From Polytrichum commune (lineage: Eukaryota > Streptophyta > Polytrichopsida > Polytrichales > Polytrichaceae), in contig OX485806.1 of the NCBI GenBank assembly GCA_950295325.1, forward strand, positions 4,836,001 through 4,900,000: a DNA stretch of 64,000 nt. Direction: 5' to 3'. Of this stretch, positions 45,908-60,900 are shown in pieces. Under the pieces are notes generated by a model. It was not told the DNA's origin, searched no databases, and saw only the letters and a program-made list of their open reading frames with translations. The number at the start of each line of letters is the position of its first letter. Position 1 is the first letter of the stretch. The position numbers were made by a program, and so were the translations under genes.

Positions 45908-48900
45908 CTGCACCCAGCTCAACCCCCAGCCACCCTTAGACTCAAATCAAATTCAGTCAAATATCAACTCCTAACCCCAAACCAGATTCCCTCAACCCAC
46001 AGTCAAGCTCACAGTCATATCAACCTCACTAACATATTAGACCCCAAAAAATGTGTATCGGGGCCGAGACACCTTATATGAGTCCTACATTTCAATTTCA
46101 GATTTTTAGAAAAATCAAAACTTGACACTTCTACCCCCTACCAGAATCCCCTCAACACTCACCCATCCTTAGACTCAAATCAAATTCAGTTACATATCAA
46201 CTCATAACCCCCGAACCAGATTCCCTCAACCCATAGTCAAGCTCACACTCTTATAAAAATCACTAACATATTAGAACCCAAAAAATGTGTGTCGGGGCCG
46301 AGACACCTTTGTGAGGCCAAACCCCCCACCCTTAAGCGTCCGTAGTCCGAGTAGTGGGTTTGGGCTCACATTCCTCCGCGGTATTGGATTTGGACTTGGA
46401 TGAGTCCATAGTGCAAGGTTCACCCTTCAAGTGGTCTTGGATTTAACTGGAATTTCACTTTTAACAACTCAATGTACGATTTCAATACGTATGTGGAGAA
46501 TGCACAAGTTAACTATGTTATTTTAACCTCCTTATGCTCGGGTGCTATTTTGTCTTTGTTTGCTTCTAACGTCCATCCGGCCGCTTTAGCTACACAAGCC
46601 CTTAAGGATATCCCTCTCCTAAATGGAGTCCGTGCCGTTGACTCTATACTACCACTTGAACTATCACTTGTGTATTCCGTATCGCTACTATAAGAGGTCT
46701 CACTTGGTGTCTCCATACCGTACATAAGCCTTTAAGTATTAAGAAATACTTATGTGACTTATGTCAATCTCTCCCTCGCACCTTTGGTCTTTGCTTCCTT
46801 TGTCTTGCCATCGCGAGAGTGCTCCACATTCTCCATTAATTTGTGCACGTGGTTTATTTTTAAAGAGAGGATGCAAGTGTTAAAAAAACACTATTCTCTA
46901 TAGTCAATCTCAAATACATTTACTTGTGAAAGCCACACATAACACTAACTAGCATAATGTAACTAACTACTTGTCTATGAGCTAATTAGGTAGGCTATCT
47001 ACTAAGCTCCTTCATGAACCCATCTCTTTACTTTCTAATTACATAAACCTAGCTCCTTCATAAACCTAGCTCCTTCATAAACCCAGCTCCTTCATAAACC
47101 CAGCTTCTTAGCTTCTAACTAAACAAACCCAGCTCCTTCATGAACCCAGCTCCTTAGCTTCTAACTAAACAAACCCAGGTCCTTCATAAACCCAGCTCTT
47201 TACTTTCTAACTAAACAAACCCAGCTCCTTCATAAACCCAGCTCCTTCATGAACCCACAACTTTGTAGTTGTAATCCCCAACTACCTCACTAATTATTCA
47301 AGCCCTTAACTAATCTTCCTACCTAATTTCCCTAATTCTACTAACAACCCCTTTCTAATCACACAATTCTTCTCTAATCCTAAAATCCTAAAATCCTAGA
47401 GAGGAGAGGGGGAGAGAGAATTTCCTAACTTCACTAAGACTAACTAATCCACACAAGTATATTTTTGCACTCATCACAACATCAAGTGCTCAACTCTTAA
47501 ACATGGAACTTGCAACCACGTGTATTCAAAACATGAACTTTAAGTACCACAAATTGGAATCATGAATTAACTTTAAAATCCTTCACGTCAACACTAATTC
47601 TACCAAGAGGTCAAGCCCTCTTCAAGGCTAACAAGCCTTGGCTCTCAAACTAAAAACTAAGCACACACATGTGCTCCAATATGGCTTCCCACACCCACAC
47701 TTATAACTCGTGGGGTGCCTTGGAGCACAAAGGAAAGAGAGGATGAGTGAGGGAAGAATGAGGGATTATATAGTAAGCTTGAGGGGGTGAGCACCCTCAA
47801 GGCTCACGATAAGCCCTTGAGATTTCCTCCTACTTAGTAGGCGCCAATCCTATCTTCTAAGCCTTCCTCCCTCAAATGATCAACAAGGATCCTAATTCGA
47901 ACATTTAACTAGCCTTGGCTTTCTACCTACCACACTTTACCAAACTTGGGATGCTTCAACCCAAACTTAGCCTCCTTCGCTTTCCGCCGCCATAACTTTC
48001 TCCCCTTACTTTCCCAAATCGTCGCTCACCACTTAATTCAAACCACGATGCTTAACTCGTGATTTGATTGGTGCTTTGAGAATTTGCTTATCCTCCACCT
48101 TGCGTTCTTCCTTGGACCTTCCCCATTAAGTGGCCATGATGAGGTGGTCCACTTGTGCGCTCCATGTGATCCTCCATTCATCCCAATTCGAATGCACTTG
48201 CCTCTTGAGTCACTTTGGTTGTCTCCATCCATTTGTACTAGCCTACTCACTAACTATTCAATCCAAGTTCTCCTTACCTATCCTCATTCACTCAAATCCT
48301 TCCGAAGGTAAAAACACAATAACAACTCACATCCTAGCCTCTTACAACATGGTACTTCTAAGACTAACATTTCACTCTTTTTATATTTTTGTGAAGTAAC
48401 ATGCTACTTCAAAGTGCATCAACTAACGTTTCAAGGGTCTAAGACTAAATGTGGGCACCCTTTTGGGCTCACATAATCGGCGACCATCGGGGGATGAATC
48501 CAAACATCTCTTGCTCCAAGGGTAAGTTGCCTAGTCAAGCTCGGTACTCCTTACATCTACTTCCCGATGTACGGGTAGGAAAAAGCTCACCATTCAACGT
48601 TTCCAATTGAATTGAATTATTAGGAAAGACCTCATAGACAAGGTAAGGTCCTAACCATACCGCATTGAATTTCGCCGGAAATTCAAGCTTTCGTGCGTCT
48701 TGAATCATGACCATCATTCCCGGTGTTAGGGCCCTTCTCTTATGTCGTTTGTCGAAAGTAATCTTTCTCCTTCTTTGGATTGCCTCAATATGTTGAGCCG
48801 CCATTCTCCTCCCTTCGTCAAGTGCTTCCAAATCGGTTAGTCGATTTCGTAAGGATTGACTTTCGGTAAGTCTCGTACTCACGGCCACCCTAAGTGACTC

Positions 48901-51900
48901 GACTTCATATTGGATTGGTAGTGTCGCTTCAAGACCATAGACTAAGGAAAATGGTGTAGCACGCGTAGTTACCTTATAGGTTGTACGGTATGCCCAAAGT
49001 GCCGCCGTTAGTTTCGTATCCCAATCCCGCTTCGAGTCTATAACCGTCTTGCGTAGTATACTCACCAAAATTCCGTTAACCCTTTCCGTTTGTCCATTGG
49101 TTTGTGGGTGGTAGGGAGTAGTCTTCCGGTGATCAATTTTAAATTTCTCTGTCATCTCTCGAATCAAGTCATTCAAAAAGTGAGTACCCCTATCGCTTAC
49201 TAGGATCTTCGGCACCCCGAACCGCGAAATTATGTTTTCGTACATAAATGTTGCCGCGTGTTCCGCCGTGTCGGTCTTCACCGCTTTGGCTTCCGCCCAC
49301 TTGGTGAGGTACTCGGTTGCCACCACAATATATTTCATTCCTTTTGAAGATTGGGGATGGACCTCACCCACATAGTCGATGCCCCATTTTTCGAAAGGAA
49401 TTAAGGGTAATGATACATGTAAAGGCATCTCCATTCTAAGGTCGTCTCGGGCATACCGTTGGCAAGCGTCGCATTTCCTTACATAGTCATGGGCGTCCTT
49501 AAATAGTGTAGGCCAAAAGTAGCCCGCTCTAAGTATTTTTTGCCCGGTGAGTTGACCCGAGAAGTGACCGCCGCAAGCGCTATCGTGGCAAGCGATTAAA
49601 ATCGCTTCAACCTCCGTTTTTGACACGCATCGTCGTAAAATACCATCGGACCCCCTTCTAAACAACCTATGGCCCACTACAACAAATTGCCTACTATTTA
49701 CCCTCACCTTCCTTCTCTCTTCTTTTGTCCACTCTTTGGGCAACTTGTGGGTTGTTAGAAATTTCACTATGCCCGCATACCACTCCGGTGTAGAAGTGAC
49801 CACAAAGAGGCTATCATCTACTAACATATCATTTACCGGATTTTTTCCTATCTCCTCCGACAACCTAGACAAGTGGTCCGCTTGTAAATGCATACGACCC
49901 GGTTTATATTCCACCGTGTAGTCGAATTCTTCTAATAACAAAACCCACCTAGCTAACCTACCACTTAACTCCGCCTTGTTAATTAGATACTTGATAGCCA
50001 TGTGGTCAACAAAAAATACAACCGGGTTGCACATGAGGTAATGCCTAAACTTTTTAACGGAAAACACCATGGCTAGGCACTCCCTCTCCGTTGTAGAGTA
50101 GTTTCTTTCGGCGGGGGTCAATTGCTTACTCGCATAAGCTATAGGTTGATCCTTCTCTTTTTCTCCCGTTGCTTGACAAAGCGCACTCCCTATTGCCACA
50201 TTACTAGCATCACAATAGACGTGAAAAGGTTTACCCCAATTGGGTGGTATCAACACCGGATAGGTGCTCAACCTATCCCGCAATTCCTCAAAGGCTTTTT
50301 GACAAGCATCCGTCCACTCGAATTTGACATCCTTTTTTAGCAAATGGGTAATGGGCACCGCTATCTTTGAAAAATTAGGAATAAGTTCCCGGTACCATCC
50401 CACATATCCTAACAACTTAGAGATCCCCTTGGAATTGGTTGGAGTTGCCAAGTCGCTTATGGCCGCAATCTTATCCGGATCGGGTTCTCTACCTTTCTCA
50501 CTAACAACATAACCCAACAACACTCCCTTATTCACTCCCAAAAATGTCTTATCCGGGTTCAATGCTAACCTCATCTTCCTACACCTAACCAATGCCTCCC
50601 TAACACAATGTAGGTGATCATCCACATTACTTTGTGTGCTAAAATCGTCCACAAAGACGGTCATGGATTTGAACAACAAGTCGGTGAAGATATACATTAC
50701 TAATCGTTGGAAAGTAGCCGGGGCATTACATAACCCAAATGGCATCACTACCCACACAAAAGTACCCCAAGGTGTAGTAAAAGCCGTTTTATGGATATCT
50801 TGGAGGGCTATGGAAATTTGATTATAACCCGCATACCCATCCATAAAGGTATATCGCGAATGACCTCCAACCTCCTCAAGCAACAAGGTGATAAAAGGTA
50901 AGGGGAAGTGATCCTTTTGTGTGCACGAATTCAATTTCCTATAGTCGACACAAACCCTTAATTTCCCATTTTTTTTCTTTACTAAGACCATAGGAGAAAC
51001 CCAATCCATGATTTCCACCGGCTTGATAAACCCGGCCTTCAATAACCTTTCCAATTCCGCTTTCACCAACAATTGCAATTGAGGATTCATCCTCCTCTCC
51101 TTTTGTCTAATTGGCCTCGCCCCCGGAATTAAAGGAATCCGGTGCTCTACCATTTCCCTAGGAATTCCCTTAAGCTCATCGTAGGACCATGCAAAAGTAT
51201 CACTAAACTCATCCACCAAATTGCTATACTCCCTAACCTCTTTCTCCCCCAATTTGGAGCCCATCTTCATTTGTCGGGTTTTTCCATTCTTTAATTTCAC
51301 ATCCACGTACCGCCAATCCGCTTCCGACACATGTGTTTGTTCCTCTTTGTTCCGATACCAATCGGAAGGCACATTGGGGTAATCTTTCACATCTTGACCC
51401 ACAACTATCCCCGTAGACGTGGTCTTGAAATGTAAAGGCTCCTCCAATTTCGATGACTCAATAATCACATCCTCCTCTTGAATCCCATCTACATGAATTA
51501 AACTAACCTCACCCTCTTCCACGTCATCTACCCAAGGTGTTAACCCACCGCTAACCCACTCTTCCTCGGTGAGCACCTCACATGGCTCCAACAATGAGCC
51601 CTCTCCTAGACTAACACTAGGAAATTCACTCCCTAAGCCTACTTGGTGAAATGTAACCATTACATCAACCTCGGACTCGGGGTACTCCCTTAGCCATTGG
51701 GCATAATCCCCATTATCCCCATAATTGTAAAAATTAGGACCTAGACTTCCCGAGCCCGAATCTATAACAACCCTTTGACCTTTGGGATGGACGACTCCCA
51801 CCAATGCCTTGCCAATCTCATTCTCGTTTAAGTCATCAATTTCCTTCTCCAATGGCAAATACATCTCCTTCTTCATCCATCCTTCTAATGAACCAATGGA

Positions 51901-54900
51901 CATTATGACCCTATTACCCTCCGGACCATAAGTGATGGATGGTTTAGGTCCACCCCAATTGACCATAGCATTCGCCATCCGCAACCAAGGCCTACCTAGC
52001 AAAATGGGGAAGGTGTCCTTGTTGGAGTGCATTTTAATGACATGGAAGGTGACCAAGTACTCCTCACCTCCCGTAGTCATTCTACAATCCTTGATCATCC
52101 CCAAAGGCGTAGTCGAACTTTGATTTGCCATATTTATGACCAAAGGTGAAGGCCCCGTGAGTCCAAGTCCCAATTTTTTCATAGTATCCTCCGGTAGTAT
52201 ATTTAGACTACTCCCTCCGTCGACTAGCACATTAGGAACCACCTTATCTACTATAACAACTTCTATTTCTATAGCTTTCACGTCTCTTCCACCTTGTGAT
52301 TGGATCCTAGCGGCTATTTTAGCTTTCACCTTCCTCATCCTCTTGTGTACCGGCATTCCCTCCTTTAATGTTTTCCTTGCCGTGGGTGAAATTTCCAATA
52401 GTTGGCCGAAAGTAATATCCGCCTTGAGTGTACTAAGGTCCGCCCACAAGTCGTACCCGGTAGATCTTTCCACCTTAGAATTACCCACTACGTCGAATTC
52501 GTCTACGGGAACCCCCGGTCCTTCCCATTCACCCACATCGCTATTATCCAAGTCATGTACCGCATTAGTCCTCTCCCTATCTTGTAAAATTATATTTTCC
52601 CTCTCCACATCCTTAGTAGCTCTTCTAGCTACCCTATCCAACTCGGAGAGATTAATCTCTTCATCCGAAGAGTAATTTCCTTGCTCTCCTATTCCTACCT
52701 CCAACGGGGCATCCCCTCTCCTAGCCCTAGTAGTTACCGCTAGGGCAGGTGCTTCTTCAACCACACCCTTACCCTTCACTAACTCATATGTAATAGCATT
52801 GGTGTGAGGAGGCCATTGACTTTGCTCCTCTCCAATTCTCGTTGGGAGAGGAAGCATGTCATCACATGTGGCCTCCAACACTCCATCCATGAACCTAACA
52901 TCTTGGGAGTTAGATGGTCCCGGATCCGTTGGAGGCGCTTGTCTCCCGTTACTACCATTAGGTGGAACTCCTTGTCTATTTTGTATTGGAATGTAACCGG
53001 TTGTAGTTTGCAAGCCCGCCGGTGGATGAAAAGTTTGCCTAGCATTACTATGGTCATAGTATAAGTTAGGTGGCCTAAGTTCATTGGCCGGTACTCCTTG
53101 TGGCCTAGCACCTCGCATATTATCCCTTGCTTGTTGTTGTGGATTAGCCACCGGGTAAGGGACATTAATTATTTTGTCCGGTTGGCGACACGTATCCGAG
53201 GGATGACTTCCTCCACAATTGCTACAATTAAACTCTTGACCTTCGGACCAACATTGTCCTTGAGCGTGCCACCTTCCACAAAAGGGATGAAATTCCTTCT
53301 TCTCTAAATTTTGGCCACCTTGCCCTCTAGGTTGTGGTCCTCTATTGCTTCCATTTCCATAGTGAGGTGGCGCTTGACCTCGTTGATTTTGTTGAGGTGG
53401 GTTACCGTTTCCTCTTTGGTCACGGTTTTATCCACTTCTACAAAATTGACGCGTGTGGCCCGGTTGGCCACATTGGACACACCATAATCCGGAAGAATGC
53501 CTACCCGACTCAACCGGGGGTGGAGGCCCCGGTTGTTGACTCCGGATCATTAATGACATTTGATCCGTGAGGCTTTGCATTTGTTTTATCATAGCCTCTT
53601 GGAATCCTAGTTGGCTAGCACCTAGTCTTCTCTCAACCTCCTCCAAGTGTGGATCCGTTCTAGGGGCCGGTAGTGCCAAAAGAGGTGCCGGTTCCCTAAC
53701 CGCTAAAGGTCGGGGACCGGTGTCCACAATGGCATATGGAATTTGGTTCTCATACTTAGCGGGTTCTACCGCTACCACCCTAGGGCGTATGGGGATGAAT
53801 TGTGGGATCAATTCATCCTCCCTTCTCCATAGCCTTTCGTGATCTTTATCCAAGTTTTCAATATCTCTAGCCGCACGCTTGGCATCCGCCAAGGTCAAGG
53901 GATTCCTTTCTAGAACACCCCTAATAGTTCCGGACTTAAAAAACCCTTGAATGAAAAATTGCTTTAGCGTGTCGTCGTTGAGCATGGTACCCACAAATCT
54001 AATGCACACTAAATCAAACCTCCTAATGTAAGCCGAAATTTCTTCCTCCCTTCCTTGCTTCAATGACGACAATGCCCTTAATGCGGTACTTTGACCCACT
54101 TCCGGCCTAAATTCGTTAAGAAACTCCCTTTGTAATTGTTCCCATCCCCTAAAATGTCCCTCGGCATGATCCCGATACCATTCATAGGCTTCCCCCTCTA
54201 GAGTGGTAGGAAACCACACTAACCAATAACCCGGGTCGGTTATGAGGAAGCTAGCCAACCGTTCGATATACCGTTCCATGTGCCGAGAGGGGTCCTCATC
54301 CTTGGTCCCATAAAATTTAGGGAGATGAGATGGCATATCCATCGCCGCTAAATTTTGTGGAACCACAATTGGTAGGCCTCTTGGCCTAACCAATGGGTCT
54401 ATTGGAGGTATAGGAGGTATGGGCGGAATTGGGGGTATGGGTGGTGGATCCATCCCCCGTTCCTCGGCCATGGTGACCGGTGAACTATTCAACAATCCCC
54501 TATCAACTTCTACCGGGAATTCTTCTCTAAGTGTGTAATTTTCCGAAGAAGTTTCACCACTCAATTTGGAGGGAGTGATCTCCTCTTCAAGTTGAGCTCC
54601 AAGTTCTAAGGTGTCTAGAATTGACCTAGTCCTAGGTTCGACGTTCAAACAACTCTCTATTCTAACATTGTCTTGTTCTAATCTATCACTGATTTTAGAG
54701 GACCGCCTCTTTCGAGTAGATTTCTCTAGTCCTACTATCAAACTTGGTTTTTGTGAGCGAGTCCTACCTTGCATTCCATAAGAATCGATCGACCCTCACT
54801 TGACCACACATAATCCTAGCAATTCCCCTCTTAATATTTTCACTTGTCTTGGTGTGGTTATAATTTTTTTTAGGAGGTGAGGAAAAGAACCTGCAAGCCC

Positions 54901-57900
54901 ACTTAGGTGAAAGAATCCCAATAGGGGATAGGCATGTTCATGTTAATTTTTTGGTTAAGTCGGAGCATCACCTCCGCACCTTCCCGCAAATTAACACTCA
55001 CCACAATACCGATTGTGAGGGGGTGACCTTCCGAGTAGATTATGTTAAAAGTCGAGGCTTCACCCTTCAACTTCTCACACCATCCACAATTCGGGAATTA
55101 CCCTCTACAACGGATAACAACAATCACGAGTACAAAAGGCATTCCTTAATTAGTTAATGAGTTCACTTTGAAGAAATAAACATACCTTGAGCAATCGCAT
55201 CCCCCTGTGAGTTAACACTCCCCTCAATCGTGACTCAATGTAACAACACCATAAACTTTGTGAAATATTAATTTAATCTAGAGCATGAAATGACAACTCC
55301 CAAAACTTTGAGACTCACCCCGAGGTGAGTGTCAAAGTTCAATGTCCTAAGGTGAATTTACCCTCTAATGTTTTAATGAGCTACTCGGTTATAGGTTCCT
55401 TTTAAGTTCTTAGCAAATCCCCAAAAAGGTTGAGGACGTACCTTCGCCGCGCTCCTTCCTCAAAAATGAATTTGCGTAATTGACAATGCAATTCATTCCA
55501 AGGAATAGTTGAAATACAATGAATTCAAATGTAACCCAAAGAGAGAATACTTACCGAGTTTCGGGTGCTCCTTCCCTTCTCTCAAGTTTGTGTCTCCAAT
55601 TTTTCCTAGTTGCCTCCAAGTCTCCTAGTCGCCTCCAAGTCTTGTAACTACCTTCCGCTTCGCTCCCGGCGGACGCACCAATTATGTGAGGCCAAACCCC
55701 CCACCCTTAAGCGTCCGTAGTCCGAGTAGTGGGTTTGGGCTCACATTCCTCCGCGGTATTGGATTTGGACTTGGATGAGTCCATAGTGCAAGGTTCACCC
55801 TTCAAGTGGTCTTGGATTTAACTGGAATTTCACTTTTAACAACTCAATGTACGATTTCAATACGTATGTGGAGAATGCACAAGTTAACTATGTTATTTTA
55901 ACCTCCTTATGCTCGGGTGCTATTTTGTCTTTGTTTGCTTCTAACGTCCATCCGGCCGCTTTAGCTACACAAGCCCTTAAGGATATCCCTCTCCTAAATG
56001 GAGTCCGTGCCGTTGACTCTATACTACCACTTGAACTATCACTTGTGTATTCCGTATCGCTACTATAAGAGGTCTCACTTGGTGTCTCCATACCGTACAT
56101 AAGCCTTTAAGTATTAAGAAATACTTATGTGACTTATGTCAATCTCTCCCTCGCACCTTTGGTCTTTGCTTCCTTTGTCTTGCCATCGCGAGAGTGCTCC
56201 ACATTCTCCATTAATTTGTGCACGTGGTTTATTTTTAAAGAGAGGATGCAAGTGTTAAAAAAACACTATTCTCTATAGTCAATCTCAAATACATTTACTT
56301 GTGAAAGCCACACATAACACTAACTAGCATAATGTAACTAACTACTTGTCTATGAGCTAATTAGGTAGGCTATCTACTAAGCTCCTTCATGAACCCATCT
56401 CTTTACTTTCTAATTACATAAACCTAGCTCCTTCATAAACCTAGCTCCTTCATAAACCCAGCTCCTTCATAAACCCAGCTTCTTAGCTTCTAACTAAACA
56501 AACCCAGCTCCTTCATGAACCCAGCTCCTTAGCTTCTAACTAAACAAACCCAGGTCCTTCATAAACCCAGCTCTTTACTTTCTAACTAAACAAACCCAGC
56601 TCCTTCATAAACCCAGCTCCTTCATGAACCCACAACTTTGTAGTTGTAATCCCCAACTACCTCACTAATTATTCAAGCCCTTAACTAATCTTCCTACCTA
56701 ATTTCCCTAATTCTACTAACAACCCCTTTCTAATCACACAATTCTTCTCTAATCCTAAAATCCTAAAATCCTAGAGAGGAGAGGGGGAGAGAGAATTTCC
56801 TAACTTCACTAAGACTAACTAATCCACACAAGTATATTTTTGCACTCATCACAACATCAAGTGCTCAACTCTTAAACATGGAACTTGCAACCACGTGTAT
56901 TCAAAACATGAACTTTAAGTACCACAAATTGGAATCATGAATTAACTTTAAAATCCTTCACGTCAACACTAATTCTACCAAGAGGTCAAGCCCTCTTCAA
57001 GGCTAACAAGCCTTGGCTCTCAAACTAAAAACTAAGCACACACATGTGCTCCAATATGGCTTCCCACACCCACACTTATAACTCGTGGGGTGCCTTGGAG
57101 CACAAAGGAAAGAGAGAGTGAGTGAGGGAAGAATGAGGGATTATATAGTAAGCTTGAGGGGGTGAGCACCCTCAAGGCTCACGATAAGCCCTTGAGATTT
57201 CCTCCTACTTAGTAGGCGCCAATCCTATCTTCTAAGCCTTCCTCCCTCAAATGATCAACAAGGATCCTAATTCGAACATTTAACTAGCCTTGGCTTTCTA
57301 CCTACCACACTTTACCAAACTTGGGATGCTTCAACCCAAACTTAGCCTCCTTCGCTTTCCGCCGCCATAACTTTCTCCCCTTACTTTCCCAAATCGTCGC
57401 TCACCACTTAATTCAAACCACGATGCTTAACTCGTGATTTGATTGGTGCTTTGAGAATTTGCTTATCCTCCACCTTGCGTTCTTCCTTGGACCTTCCCCA
57501 TTAAGTGGCCATGATGAGGTGGTCCACTTGTGCGCTCCATGTGATCCTCCATTCATCCCAATTCGAATGCACTTGCCTCTTGAGTCACTTTGGTTGTCTC
57601 CATCCATTTGTACTAGCCTACTCACTAACTATTCAATCCAAGTTCTCCTTACCTATCCTCATTCACTCAAATCCTTCCGAAGGTAAAAACACAATAACAA
57701 CTCACATCCTAGCCTCTTACAACATGGTACTTCTAAGACTAACATTTCACTCTTTTTATATTTTTGTGAAGTAACATGCTACTTCAAAGTGCATCAACTA
57801 ACGTTTCAAGGGTCTAAGACTAAATGTGGGCACCCTTTTGGGCTCACAACCTTATATGAGTCCTACATTTTAATTTCAGATTCTTAGAAAAATCAAAACT

Positions 57901-60900
57901 TTATACATCTACCCCCTACCAGAATCCCCTCTTCCTTCATCCACCCTTAGAGTCAAATCAAATTCAGTCACATATCAACTCCTAATTCCCGAACTAGATT
58001 CCCTCAACCCACAATCAAGCTCATAGTCATATCAAACTCACTAACCTATTAGACCCCAAAAAGAGTATATCGGGGCCGAGACACCTTTTATGAGTCCTAA
58101 ATTTCAGTTTCAGATTCTTAGAAAAATCAAAACTTGATATATCTACCCCCTTCCAGATTTCCCTCAACCCCCAGCCACCCTTAGAGTCAAATCAAATTCA
58201 GTCACATATCAACTCCTAACCCCCGAACTAGATTCCCTCAACCCACAGTCAAGCTCACAATCATAGCAAACTGACTAACATATTAGACCCCAAAAAGAGT
58301 ATATCGGGGCCGAGACACCTTTTATGAGTCTTACATTTCAATTTCAGATTTTTAGAAAAATCAAAACTTTATACATCTACCCCCTACCAGAATCCCCTCT
58401 TCCTTCACCCACCCTTAGACTCAAATCATAATCAGTCAAATATCAACTCCTAACCCCCAAACCAGATTCCCTCAAACCACAGTCAAGCTCACAGTCTTAT
58501 CAAAATCACGAACATATTAGACCCCAAAAAATGTTTGTCGGGGCCGAGACACCTCTTATGACTCCTACATTTCAATTTCAGATTTTGAGAAAAATCAAAA
58601 CTTGATATATCTACCCCCTACCAGATTTCCCTCAAGCCCCAGCCACCCTTAGACTCAAATCAAATTCAGTCACATATCAACTCCTAACCCCCGAACTAGA
58701 TTCCCTCAACCCACAGTCAAGCTCACAGTCATAGCAAACTGACTAACCTATTAGACCCCAAAAAGAGTATATCGGGGCCGAGACACTTTTTATGAGTCCT
58801 AAATTTCAATTTCAGATTCCTAGAAAAATCAAAACTTGATATATCTAACCCCCTACCAGATTTCCCTCAACCCCCAGCCACCCTTAGAGTCAAATCAAAT
58901 TCAGTCACATATCAACTCCTAATCCCCGAACTAGATTCCCTCAAACCACAATCAAGCTCATAGTCATATCAAACTCACTAACCTATTAGACCCCAAAAAG
59001 AGTATATCGGGGCCGAGACACCTTTTATGAGTCCTACATTTCAATTTCAGATTCTTAGAAAAATCAAAACTTGATATATCTACCCCCTACCAGATTTCCC
59101 TCAACCCCCAGCCACCCTTAGAGTCAAATCAAATTCAGTCACATATCAACTCCTAACCCCCGAACTAGATTCCCTCAACCCACAGTCAAGCTCACAGTCA
59201 TTACACATTTTTGTACCCTCATGTAGTTTTGCTATTCTACATATGAATGACAGGTACTCTATCGATGTTTCGGTTCCGATTGCTGAGATATGAAAGGCAG
59301 TAACTACTTAATGATAAATGTCGACCATACTGAAGTGCATAAATGTGAAGCCCAACCTGTGATGACATCATTATGGAAGGGCAGTACCTTAAGCATGAAT
59401 CTTTTCAACTCGTTATAGGAAGGGGTGAAATCACCCGTGTCACCGCCAAGAATGTCCTCCATTGAGGAGTTGAGAATGAGCTCTTCAAGTTGGATCTCAA
59501 GCTCCTCCCCCGGTGTCAAAATAGGAATTTGACTCAATTGCTCGTAGGAGGAATCGCGTTTTGTTCCTCTAGAAAATGTTGGAGCATGAGAGCCAGATTC
59601 ATATGTTGGACTAGGAGCAACGGGACTCTTACCTTCTGGCTCTGGAGGGGGGTTCATTTTCCTTTTGCCCTTCTTGGTGGACTTCTCTAGTGACTTCTGT
59701 AGCTTCTCCCGCTCTTTTTGATCAGCTCTCTCCTCAGCCTCTTTGACCCTCAGCGCTTTCTTTCGGTCCTCTTCGATGCGTCGTTTCATTGCCTTTGCCC
59801 TCTCATTCTCATCTTCAATGGCCTGTATGTCCAACATTTCAATTCCAGAATCACCTACATCCTCCCTTGACTTTCTGAGCTCAGTCTCAAAAGCAGGCGT
59901 AAAACTTGCAGCGCAATCAAGATACCAGGCACCGCCGGCAAGGTGAGAAGTTGTCCACGTGCGTTGTTGATGAGCTGAGAACATGCACGCTGAATTTGAT
60001 CTATCAAGCCATGCGGTCAAGAATATAGGAAGGTCTTCTTTGGAAATAGCGCCTTTCGCCAAAAGCTCGTACTTAAAGTACCTGGGTTACGACATAGCAC
60101 ATAACATTAAATTCTTGAATTCCTCAAATAGCAAGTCACATAATATCAACTGAAACAATTACTGAAATTAATGAGAATTACTTCAAGATTTGAGACGTAC
60201 CTAAAAAGAACTCTGCGGACAACTAGGTCAGATCCGTCAAATCCAACAAAATCGTCACCTTTCTTGAAGGAATCGTGTCCTCTGAAATATGTGTTGAACG
60301 CATGATCCCATAACTTCATGCGACAGTCTTCGATATACGCGGGCAACAACATTGGCTCACTGGCAAGACTCATGTTGATTGGAAGTCGGTCTTGACGCAT
60401 GGTCTCGTCAAAAACAATACTGGCCTGCTCAGAAATCTAGTAACCAAGACAATAAGCATCAGCTGCACTAATTGCATAAGCAAGACAACAAATGCACGAT
60501 TGCGTCAATGAAATTAAGAATGTGAGGTAGATAAAAGAAATGCCAACGAGGAATTCAAATAATTGAAAATTCATGAAATCAGTGGACTTACTCCTGCCCA
60601 AAAACTTGCTTTAGCCAGGAAATTTGCCAATCTCTCTTCGTTGATGGGCTTGGGAGGTAGCCTGCGGGCCTCGCGAGTGGAAGCAGATGAATTAAAGTAT
60701 TCTAGCCATTTTATTTTGAATGCGGGAGACGCCCTAGAAGTTGCAATGAGCTGGAGCTTCTCTAAGTTGAGTTCCGGTGAGAGTGAATTTAGGGTGTAAT
60801 GTCGCTCGATCTGTGTGACAGAGGGAATGTGACTTCGTGAGTCCTCTTCTCAAGGATAAGCTGAACAAATTGATATGGACAAAGAGGTAGGGGACCTACC

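Larger units (their letters stand above)
46310..57848 (-). mobile_element. Ty3/gypsy LTR retrotransposon, copy 2 (complete, young)
   Basis: 11,539 bp with two 2164-bp LTRs, a target duplication ACCTT (46305-46309 and 57849-57853), a tRNA-Gly-like primer site, and one long gag-pol frame interrupted by a single TAA. I noticed only two adjacent LTR differences (GA/AG at about 47740 versus 57116). Removing the element and one duplication restores the 234-bp satellite period exactly (58071-11544-46293=234). No clear polypurine tract stands beside the 3' LTR; purine-rich stretches lie some 35 bp away. Confidence 0.96.
45908..59387 (-). other. 13.5-kb intron with satellite and gypsy element
   Basis: The donor at 59387 is AAG|GTACTG and the acceptor before 45907 is GGTGCAG|CAC. 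Both flanking exons end or begin in phase 0. The intron is filled by the 234-bp satellite, into which gypsy copy 2 was inserted. The pyrimidine stretch before the acceptor is poor because satellite sequence abuts it. In Tn1 the intron at the same place holds the GAGAGTT minisatellite. Confidence 0.65.

Noticed and set aside
46472-46725. Small ORFs in the gypsy LTRs (also 55847-56100, 3307-3577, 48038-48399 and 57413-57774)
   Set aside because: They are copies of each other because the LTRs are repeated, with no domain; LTRs are normally non-coding.
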